A DNA stretch of 20,771 nt from positions 1 to 20,771 of the forward strand of contig CAMZEQ010000002.1 of NCBI GenBank assembly GCA_947305835.1, read 5' to 3'. Below the pieces are notes generated by a model. It was not told where the DNA came from. It made no database searches and saw only the letters and a list, made by a program, of their open reading frames with translations. Source of the DNA: an uncultured Alphaproteobacteria bacterium (lineage in GTDB: Bacteria; Pseudomonadota; Alphaproteobacteria; CAAHEQ01; UBA3637). Positions 14,165 to 20,654 of the stretch are shown here, piece by piece; the stretch's first letter is position 1; the number at the start of each line of letters is the position of its first letter. The translations under genes were made by a program, and so were the position numbers.

Positions 14165-16930
14165 TTAACTGTCATCATCCGAATCATCGCCACTATCTGA
14201 TTCGTCATTATTTTCGTTGGCCAGCGTATCCAAATGGCTGAGCGTTACAGCACCTTTCAATCCCAGCTGAACCCCGGATAAAGTCACTTGGCGTATCATT
14301 TCAAAATACGGATAACGTTCCGAATCGTTCAATACCGACATTGCACCCAATGTACCGGTTGTTGTCGGTGCAACCTCGGCCAGACGTGATACACGATCGT
14401 AGAAACGGGACGAAATCACGTTGGAACCTTCCGCAATAATCGTGGCACTTAAAGCATACTGTTGCAACAATTGATTACGCCGATTTTGAATTTTGACACG
14501 ATCTGATATCACGGACGTATCAAAGCGGTTTGTTTCCATTAACGTAATATCCACCGGATTATTTTGCAATAAATAGGCCAATCCGTTGGCAGCGCAAGCC
14601 AAATTGGTTCCGTCCAAAGCTGTATCAGGGACAATTTCGCTGTCTTGTGGGGCCCCTTGGGAATCTTCCAATTCTTGGGCTGAAATAATGACCTCACGTG
14701 TGGCATCTTCTTGCTTACGACCTTCCACAGCTTGTAAAATCACCAAAGCATATTGCATGGCGTTTTGTACGTTCGCGGTGTCCAAAGGTTTGGCCTGTTC
14801 GGCTGTTGCTTCTGATTCGGCTTTTGCCTGTTCAGCCTGTTGTTCATGTGCCGCCCCTGTCGTTTCGGAAGGTCTGGAACTCATTGCTTTTTGGGTATCG
14901 CCTTGCGCCTTAAAACCGGCCACATTTCCATTGCCATCAACCTGAATATCATAACCCGAAGCTTTCAAATCTGCCGTGCTTAATCCATCCGGCAAAGCTT
15001 CACCTTGCTTAATGATATACGTCTCATTGCCGGTTTTATAAGTCAGGTATTGCTGTCCATTTGCTTCCGATAAAGTCGTTGTCGACAGTCTGGTCCCCAT
15101 ACTGTCATACCGTTGAACAACCGTTTGTTGTATTCCGCCCACATTTTGTGACCCAACGGCAATTTGATGTCCGTCATTAAAGGTGGTCGTTTTCCAATCA
15201 ATTCCGTCCGGAGTTCGTTGAAAGGAATTTCCCGCAACCGTATAGGTATCTTTCACCTGAATATAGGAACCTTCTTTCACTTCCTGGAAAACATAAGTTT
15301 TTCCGTCGGCACCCTGGCCGGTAATCGTTTTCAAACCATATGAATTCGTGGCCAACCGACTCGCCGAAGGATCATAATTCACGCTAAAATTATCAGGAAC
15401 CTTCCCCACAATAGAATCGACGCCATCTTGATGGAAGGTGCCATCCGAATTAAAGTAAGAATTGCGTCCCGTCGCTTGAATAATTCGACCGGATTGGCCT
15501 GTCTGAAAGACTGTGGTTGACCCGTCCGAATAGCCCAATGTTACGGTGTTATCATCTACAGCAACAACTGTTCCGGTTTGACCCGCATGACCCACATCCG
15601 CACCAGGTACCCAATCGCCTTTTTGATAAACCTGACTGGCAGATGTCCGCGAACCAAACAAAGACCAGCGGCCATCGTCAAATCCGCCTTTCACGTTTGT
15701 TGTCGGGGACACACCGTTCACATCCCAAGAAGTCAGTGTCGGATCCGATGTCGGCGTATCCCAAGAATAGGTTTGCTTTGGTATTTGTGATGTTGGCACC
15801 ACTTGGGAAACATTGCCAACGTTCAATGAAGAATTGGGATCAACTTCGGTAAAAATATTTCTGCCACCCGTTTGACTTGTTTGATAAGAATATGTTTTAC
15901 CATTGCTGGCTGTAAACAATTTAGTCGTCGGGTCCTGTGTATAAGTTTCCCCAAAATCATCCGTAAAGGTCAACCGGCCATTCTTATCAGACCACGTTCC
16001 GCTGCTTGCATATTTACCCGTATCAGGATTGTAGCCATTGTAAGTTCCATCATTGCCAACATACGCCGATGCATTTCCGCGAGAAGCTAACACACCATTT
16101 CCATCTATGGTTATGTCTGTTCCTTCCGGAATAGAGGCAGATGTTACAGCAGAACCGGCGGGGACAGAATCCGAATTATCAAACCGCAAAAAAGATTCCC
16201 TTTGAACTTTCGCATCAAGCGTATCAAATTGATTTCCCGCTCCATATCCGGCCGACAGATATTCCATATTCGTTTGCGTTCCGGCATTAGGATCCAATTT
16301 TGTAAACACATTCTGACCGGTGCTTTGGTTATATTGGTATGAATAGCTATTGCCATTATTGACAAATGTGTCAGTTGCCGAATTGTATGTATAGGTTTCA
16401 CCAGCCAAGTCCGTAAAATTAGATGTACCCTGGTTTCCACTCCATGCCCCGCTGGATGCCAATGTATTATTTTGGGGGTTGTATATATAATAATCACTGC
16501 CATCAACCACCCCCAGAGTGCCGCCTTCAGACATAATATTTACCGAAGAAGAACTGCCGGTTGAAGCCGTTGTAGGTGTAACCTGAGATATCACCGACGG
16601 ATTTTGGCTGGAAGTTACCACGGTTGTATTCGTATTTGCAGTCAACGAACTTCCGCCTGACCAACCAAGTTTTTCTCCCGCATTTGTCAACTCATAGGTT
16701 GTAGAAGAATAATCACCACCCCTTCCATAGCTGGATGCGGTAAGTTCCCTTGCAATAACAGTTCCGCTGGCATCTTTAATTTCCGTAACAGATTGCACAC
16801 CTCTCTGAGAAGTACTTCCTCTGGTCAACCCATTCGGCAATTGCGATGCACCAAACACCATTCCAGATTTAACAAAAATCCCGCCCGCCAATGCGGTGCC
16901 AAGCAAACAAAAGCTCAAGAATTTTTTCAT
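14165..16930 (-). CDS. Large exported repeat-containing protein, first gene of the T4SS operon, function unknown
   Basis: 921 residues from ATG 16930. An upstream in-frame ATG at 17023 lies upstream of the operon promoter, whereas ATG 16930 has AAGGGGGATTTT before it and opens a signal peptide (MKKFLSFCLLGTALAGGIFV, ending VFGA). Residues about 30-700 are rich in Ser, Thr, Gly, Asn and Tyr with a beta-repeat look. They include a duplicated module (145-220 and 293-370) and a segment around about 450-500 with QTGTVVAVDDNTVTLGYSDG. A Glu/Ala/Gln-rich helical linker (about 690-740) leads to a C-terminal domain with helices QNRRNQLLQQYALSATIIAE and SRFYDRVSRLAEV, and the protein ends in a very acidic Asp/Ser tail. 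It looks like a surface or periplasmic fibre-like protein joined to a domain related in style to the smaller exported neighbours. No family is recognised. Confidence 0.78.
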   Translation of the reverse strand: MKKFLSFCLLGTALAGGIFVKSGMVFGASQLPNGLTRGSTSQRGVQSVTEIKDASGTVIARELTASSYGRGGDYSSTTYELTNAGEKLGWSGGSSLTANTNTTVVTSSQNPSVISQVTPTTASTGSSSSVNIMSEGGTLGVVDGSDYYIYNPQNNTLASSGAWSGNQGTSNFTDLAGETYTYNSATDTFVNNGNSYSYQYNQSTGQNVFTKLDPNAGTQTNMEYLSAGYGAGNQFDTLDAKVQRESFLRFDNSDSVPAGSAVTSASIPEGTDITIDGNGVLASRGNASAYVGNDGTYNGYNPDTGKYASSGTWSDKNGRLTFTDDFGETYTQDPTTKLFTASNGKTYSYQTSQTGGRNIFTEVDPNSSLNVGNVSQVVPTSQIPKQTYSWDTPTSDPTLTSWDVNGVSPTTNVKGGFDDGRWSLFGSRTSASQVYQKGDWVPGADVGHAGQTGTVVAVDDNTVTLGYSDGSTTVFQTGQSGRIIQATGRNSYFNSDGTFHQDGVDSIVGKVPDNFSVNYDPSASRLATNSYGLKTITGQGADGKTYVFQEVKEGSYIQVKDTYTVAGNSFQRTPDGIDWKTTTFNDGHQIAVGSQNVGGIQQTVVQRYDSMGTRLSTTTLSEANGQQYLTYKTGNETYIIKQGEALPDGLSTADLKASGYDIQVDGNGNVAGFKAQGDTQKAMSSRPSETTGAAHEQQAEQAKAESEATAEQAKPLDTANVQNAMQYALVILQAVEGRKQEDATREVIISAQELEDSQGAPQDSEIVPDTALDGTNLACAANGLAYLLQNNPVDITLMETNRFDTSVISDRVKIQNRRNQLLQQYALSATIIAEGSNVISSRFYDRVSRLAEVAPTTTGTLGAMSVLNDSERYPYFEMIRQVTLSGVQLGLKGAVTLSHLDTLANENNDESDSGDDSDDDS
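15821..16498 (-). repeat. Two copies of a roughly 76-residue beta-rich module in the 921-residue protein
   Basis: Copy 1 (residues 145-220, bases 16271-16498) and copy 2 (residues 293-370, bases 15821-16054) share, in the same order, an NP motif, ASSG(A/T)WS, FTD-x-x-GETYT, a short loop, NG-x-(S/T)YSYQ, (Q/R)N(V/I)FT, and (L/V)DPN. Copy starts are about 148 residues apart. The aromatic and GETYT-rich pattern suggests beta-strands. The copies are clearly diverged at the DNA level. Confidence 0.75.
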
Positions 16931-16961
16931 AAAATCCCCCTTCTGAAAAATATTTGGGTTC

Positions 16962-16990
16962 AGTTTAGATTTAAAAATCGCCAATGTCAA
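16962..16990 (-). promoter_or_regulatory. Sigma70-type promoter of the T4SS operon
   Basis: On the minus strand a perfect -35 box TTGACA (16990-16985) and a -10 box TAAACT (16967-16962, four of six to TATAAT) are separated by exactly 17 bases. Transcription would begin about 16954, leaving a leader of about 25 bases with AAGGGGG before ATG 16930. It lies between the rne terminator and the first operon gene, where a promoter is expected. No operator-like inverted repeat is evident. Confidence 0.75.
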
Positions 16991-17025
16991 GTGGTTTTTT
17001 GCAAAAAAGCGTTTTATCAGCATAA

Positions 17026-17054
17026 AAAATCCCCCGCATCAAACGGGGGATTTT
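17026..17054 (-). terminator. Rho-independent terminator of rne, near-symmetrical
   Basis: An 11-bp perfect stem (17026-17036 with 17044-17054; core CCCCC/GGGGG flanked by A/T pairs) encloses a 7-base loop. On the minus strand it begins 14 bases after the rne stop and is followed by a run of T. T-rich sequence also follows on the plus strand, so it could act in both directions. It insulates the T4SS operon from rne. Confidence 0.88.
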
Positions 17055-17067
17055 AATTTTTTTGTCA

Positions 17068-18981
17068 TTAACCGATCAACCGGTTCCACCAACCACCCTT
17101 TTTGGGCTTTTCTTCGGCGATTTTTTCTGCTTCAACAGGCTTGGTTGGTTCGGATGCAGGCGCATTTTCCGATTTCACATCAGACAAGTTAGCGCTTTCC
17201 ACCACCTTAAAGTTTTCTTCGGTTTTGTTTTTGTCACCGCGATGACGCCGTTTACGACGTCCGTGACGCCCGGATTCTTCACCTTCCTTGGGTTGTTCGG
17301 GAATTTCCACGGGTTCCATTTTGAATTTGGGCATTTGCGGCGGCGGCACAACCACTTTTACCTTATCCGAACGAATGTATTCCAACTTGTAATCGTCGGG
17401 GCGCACAAAGGATGTGTCCGCTTGAACCTGAATTTTAACACCATATTGCCCTTCCAAATCCGCCAAATAGGTACGTTTTTGGTTCAAAATATAGGCAGCA
17501 ACTTCCGGCGGAACAGACAAAATTAAAGTCGTCTTACCAAAACGAACGGCCGCATCTTCCAACAAGCGGATATCGTGCGTTGCACAAGATTCCGTGGAAC
17601 GCATCACACCTTTACCGTGACAGCACGGACACGGATGATAGCTGGATTCCAAAAAGCTGGAATGCAATCTTTGGCGCGACATTTCCATCAAACCGAAACC
17701 GGACATGCGTCCCACTTGAATACGGGCCCTATCCTTACGGAGAGCTTCCTTTAAGCGACGTTCCACCGCAGCGTTGTTTTTGGGCTCATCCATATCAATA
17801 AAATCAATCACAATCAAACCCGCCATATCACGCAAGCGCAATTGACGCGCCAATTCATCACAGGTTTCCAAATTGGTACGAACAGCTGTTTCTTCAATAT
17901 TGTGTTCACGTGTGGCACGACCGGAGTTGACATCAACGGCCACCAATGCTTCCGTTTGGTCAATCACCAAATAGCCACCCGAAGGCAGTTGTACAACGTT
18001 ATTGTGAATCGCTTCCAATTGGGGTTCCACTTGATATTCTTGAAACAAAGGTTTTTTACCTTTATATTGCTTGACTTTTTTAACCTGAGTCGGCATCAAC
18101 AACTTCACAAAATCACGCGTCGATTTAAAAACACCGGTTCCGTCAATCAAAATTTCTTCGACATCCGGCGTAAAGACATCCCGCAAAGAACGTTTGATAA
18201 TGTCACCTTCTTGATGGATTAACTTCGGTGCAATAGATTTCAATGTCAGTTCACGGATGTTGTTCCACGTTTTCATTAAATAATCCACGTCCCGTTTGAT
18301 TTCTGTTTTCGTTTTACCCAAACCGGCCGTACGAATAATAACGCTCATCCCATCGGGAATGGAAAGTTTATCCAAAATGGAACGCAATGCCTTACGATCT
18401 TTTTGACCGGAAATTTTGCGTGAAATACCCGAACCGTGACTGTTATTAGGCATTAAAACAGAGCATCGGCCGGCCAATGATAAGTATGTTGTCATTGCGG
18501 CACCTTTGTTGCCGCGTTCCTCTTTAACGGCCTGAATCAACATAACCTGCCCCGGATGAATGACTTCTTGAATTTTATATTTTTTCAAAAAATGGGGGCG
18601 ATGACGCAGAGTTTCTTCGGCCTCGTGCACCAATTCAACATCCGAAGCTTGTTTTTCGGATTGCTGAACATTTTCATTTTCTTCATTCTTATTAGCTTCG
18701 GCAATTTGCTTTTTCAACTCTTCACGATCAGCCACCGGAATTTGGTAGTAATCCGGGTTGATTTCGCCAAAAGCCAAAAAACCATGGCGATTACCGCCGT
18801 ATTCCACAAAGCAGGCCTGTAAAGACGGTTCGACACGAACCACTTTGGCTAAATAAATATTTCCTTTGATTTGTTTTTTATTTTGAGTATCGACATCCAG
18901 TTCTTCTACACGTCCATTCTCCAACACGACCACGCGTGTTTCTTCGGGATGCAAGGCATCAATAAGCATTTTTTTCGACAT
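17068..18981 (-). CDS. rne: Ribonuclease E/G
   Basis: 637 residues. RNase E/G is the endoribonuclease that starts mRNA decay and processes rRNA and tRNA precursors, usually at the inner membrane within a degradosome. The S1 RNA-binding domain begins at about 37 (GNIYLAKVVRVEPSLQACFV) and contains an acidic insertion (about 85-130), common in alphaproteobacterial enzymes. The catalytic DNase I-like part has Asp350 (VAVDVNSG) and Asp393 (VIDFIDMDEP). Their spacing of 43 matches Asp303/Asp346 of E. coli RNase E. The zinc-link cysteines are Cys451 and Cys454 (CPCCHGKG), also at the expected distance. The small domain follows, then a short basic tail (GRHGRRKRRHRG) and the ending GGWWNRLIG. The long scaffold region of the E. 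coli protein is absent. CTGGAG precedes ATG 18981. The leader from the predicted promoter is about 170 bases. Confidence 0.97.
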   Translation of the reverse strand: MSKKMLIDALHPEETRVVVLENGRVEELDVDTQNKKQIKGNIYLAKVVRVEPSLQACFVEYGGNRHGFLAFGEINPDYYQIPVADREELKKQIAEANKNEENENVQQSEKQASDVELVHEAEETLRHRPHFLKKYKIQEVIHPGQVMLIQAVKEERGNKGAAMTTYLSLAGRCSVLMPNNSHGSGISRKISGQKDRKALRSILDKLSIPDGMSVIIRTAGLGKTKTEIKRDVDYLMKTWNNIRELTLKSIAPKLIHQEGDIIKRSLRDVFTPDVEEILIDGTGVFKSTRDFVKLLMPTQVKKVKQYKGKKPLFQEYQVEPQLEAIHNNVVQLPSGGYLVIDQTEALVAVDVNSGRATREHNIEETAVRTNLETCDELARQLRLRDMAGLIVIDFIDMDEPKNNAAVERRLKEALRKDRARIQVGRMSGFGLMEMSRQRLHSSFLESSYHPCPCCHGKGVMRSTESCATHDIRLLEDAAVRFGKTTLILSVPPEVAAYILNQKRTYLADLEGQYGVKIQVQADTSFVRPDDYKLEYIRSDKVKVVVPPPQMPKFKMEPVEIPEQPKEGEESGRHGRRKRRHRGDKNKTEENFKVVESANLSDVKSENAPASEPTKPVEAEKIAEEKPKKGGWWNRLIG

Positions 18982-19148
18982 AAATAATTCTCCAGTTTAA
19001 ATAAGGGCTTCATAACCCATTTTTGTTTCATCATCAACGAACAACACCCGACCCATGTCAGTGTAAAGAAAATATAAAAATATGTGCTGTTAAAGTTCAT
19101 TTTATATTGTCCTGTTCGTTAAAAAAATAATTTTGGGCAATTTTTTAA

Positions 19149-19177
19149 TTGCACTTTTTATTATAACAGGTTATAAG
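19149..19177 (+). promoter_or_regulatory. Predicted promoter of the amidase gene
   Basis: TTGCAC (19149-19154) and TATAAG (19172-19177) have a 17-base spacer, with four and five of six matches to consensus. Transcription would begin near 19184, about 39 bases before ATG 19223. It overlaps the divergent rne promoter, so the two may compete for polymerase. Confidence 0.55.
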
Positions 19178-19188
19178 TAAATTAGCAA
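19160..19188 (-). promoter_or_regulatory. Predicted promoter of rne
   Basis: On the minus strand TTGCTA (19188-19183) and a perfect TATAAT (19165-19160) are separated by 17 bases. Predicted transcription start is near 19152, giving an rne leader of about 170 bases. The rne -10 box lies within the spacer of the amidase promoter, and the amidase -10 box lies within the spacer of this one. Confidence 0.6.
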
Positions 19189-19222
19189 GATAATTTTTTA
19201 AAGGAAAGATTTTTTTTTTGAG

Positions 19223-20350
19223 ATGCGTTTACTGAAAGGTTTGTTATTTTTATGGTTCTGCCTGACGGGTACGTTTTGTTTAGCCCAGACTGTTCAGGAT
19301 ATCCGTTTGTCAGGCACACCGGCAGACGGCGTTCGCTTTGTGGCTGAACTGGATAAAGAGGCAGATGTTTCGTTATCAAAGTTAAATAACCCGCCCCGTT
19401 TAGTCATCGATTTTAAAGGAACGCGTTTCGACAACCAGTTGTTGCAAAAAAAATGGCCGGCAGTCGGCTTTGTGCACACTTGTCGCACCGGAACACCCAA
19501 GCCGCAAACAGCTCGCGTCGTTTTAGATTTTCCCGAAAATTGCCAATGGCAAGAAAAACATTTTTCTTTACCGCCGCAAAGTGCCAAAAATTGGCGTTTT
19601 GTGGTTGATTTAAATCGAACAAAAACCAAAACAACAACCAACGCTACCCCTTCAACAAAAGCTGAAACCAATAAACAAAAAATCATCGTGCTGGACCCGG
19701 GGCATGGAGGACAAGATCCCGGGGCTGTTTCCAGAACGGGACGTTATGAAAAAGATTTGGTTTTAATGATGGCAAAAGAAACAAAAAAATTATTAGAAAA
19801 AGCCGGATATAAAGTGGTTTTGACACGCAGTAAAGATATTTTTATTCCTTTGCGCGGTCGTATCAAAAAAGCCCATGAAGCAAACGGAGATTTGTTTATC
19901 TCCATTCATGCAGATCGCGCTAAAAATTCGTCGGCTAAAGGGCTTTCTATTTACACGATTTCGGAAAAAGCCTCGGATAAGGAAGCTGCCGCATTGGCCG
20001 AACGCGAAAATAAAGCCGATATTTTATACGGCATGGATTTGGCCGAGTATCAGCAGGAAGTCAGTGATATTTTGATTGATTTAGCCAAAACAGATGCCAT
20101 GAATAAATCATCCCAATATGCGGATAATGTGGTTGATGAAATGAAAAAGAAAATCCGTTTGGTTCCTAATGCCCATCGTTTTGCCGGTTTTGTTGTGCTT
20201 AAATCCCCCAATATTCCATCTGTTTTACTGGAAATGGGATATTTATCCAATCGCGAAGAAGAAAAACAAATGTGGCAAAAATCTTATCGTAATAAATTGT
20301 CCCAAGCTTTGGTCAACGCCGTTAATCAATTTTTCAAAGAAAATCCTTGA
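19223..20350 (+). CDS. N-acetylmuramoyl-L-alanine amidase, AmiC-type (AMIN plus Amidase_3)
   Basis: 375 residues. This periplasmic zinc enzyme cleaves the bond between N-acetylmuramic acid and the stem peptide, mainly to separate daughter cells. A signal peptide (about 1-21, ending CLA) is followed by an AMIN domain (about 23-130) that targets such enzymes to the septum or outer wall, a Thr/Lys-rich linker, and the Amidase_3 catalytic domain (about 152-372). Zinc ligands are His161 (DPGHGG), Glu176 (RYEKD) and His229 (SIHAD), and the catalytic glutamate is Glu337 (LLEMGYLSN). All are present, so it should be active. Between His229 and Glu337 lies the usual family insertion carrying the regulatory helix (about 245-300). 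AAGGAAAG is separated from ATG 19223 by a run of ten T, a longer gap than usual. It diverges from rne and converges on the small minus-strand gene, touching it end to end. Confidence 0.95.
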   Translation: MRLLKGLLFLWFCLTGTFCLAQTVQDIRLSGTPADGVRFVAELDKEADVSLSKLNNPPRLVIDFKGTRFDNQLLQKKWPAVGFVHTCRTGTPKPQTARVVLDFPENCQWQEKHFSLPPQSAKNWRFVVDLNRTKTKTTTNATPSTKAETNKQKIIVLDPGHGGQDPGAVSRTGRYEKDLVLMMAKETKKLLEKAGYKVVLTRSKDIFIPLRGRIKKAHEANGDLFISIHADRAKNSSAKGLSIYTISEKASDKEAAALAERENKADILYGMDLAEYQQEVSDILIDLAKTDAMNKSSQYADNVVDEMKKKIRLVPNAHRFAGFVVLKSPNIPSVLLEMGYLSNREEEKQMWQKSYRNKLSQALVNAVNQFFKENP

Positions 20351-20554
20351 TCACTTAACTCTTTCACATTTCCAGTTCAATATTTTCATGGCCAATTTTT
20401 TGATTATCGTTTTATTTGAACGGTGCCGCCTTGTCAAATGAGTCACCGGTGCAATCCCCGGTGTAATCCCGTTGATCCACGTATCCAAAAAAACTTCCGG
20501 TGCAACTTCGACCGAATTCTTTTTATTCAAATCCTCTGCTTGAGTTTTAATCAT
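20351..20554 (-). CDS. Small protein of unknown function
   Basis: 67 residues, starting MIKTQAEDLNKKNSVEVAPE, with a middle FLDTWINGITPGIAPVTHL and a basic C-terminal half (RRHRSNKTIIKKLAMK). There is no signal peptide or membrane segment. Support for it being real: AAGGAAAAAG directly before ATG 20554, a promoter with a perfect TATAAT about 20 bases upstream, and a frame filling the gap exactly to the last base of the amidase gene. I recognise no family. The basic C-terminus would be compatible with nucleic-acid or ribosome binding, which is only a guess. Confidence 0.6.
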   Translation of the reverse strand: MIKTQAEDLNKKNSVEVAPEVFLDTWINGITPGIAPVTHLTRRHRSNKTIIKKLAMKILNWKCERVK

Positions 20555-20573
20555 CTTTTTCCTTTTTCTTTTT

Positions 20574-20601
20574 ATTATAGCACAAATTTCTATTTTGTCT
20601 T
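20574..20601 (-). promoter_or_regulatory. Predicted promoter of the 67-residue gene
   Basis: On the minus strand AAGACA (20601-20596, four of six) and a perfect TATAAT (20579-20574) are separated by 16 bases. Transcription would begin near 20566, giving a leader of only about 12 bases that already contains the ribosome binding site. Confidence 0.5.
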
Positions 20602-20620
20602 GAAAAATTATTCATTCAAG

Positions 20621-20648
20621 TTGCTTTTTTATAAAAATATGCTATAAT
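20621..20648 (+). promoter_or_regulatory. Promoter of the tmRNA gene
   Basis: TTGCTT (20621-20626) and a perfect TATAAT (20643-20648) are separated by 16 bases, and the predicted start at about 20655 falls just where the RNA's first hairpin begins. It points away from the promoter of the 67-residue gene, with about 20 bases between the two. Confidence 0.72.
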
Positions 20649-20654
20649 AAAGGC

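Noticed and set aside
14149..14208. N-terminal extension of the 298-residue protein overlapping the previous gene
   Set aside because: ATG 14148 has GGAGGG at ideal spacing and opens a signal peptide; the extension has neither.
16931..17023. N-terminal extension of the 921-residue protein starting at ATG 17023
   Set aside because: It would begin upstream of the predicted transcription start, within the rne terminator area, and would place 31 residues before a normal signal peptide.
17140..17270. Truncation of RNase E because the C-terminal scaffold is short
   Set aside because: The protein ends with a GGWWNRLIG tail that looks native and is followed at once by a terminator, so it appears to be a natural short form.
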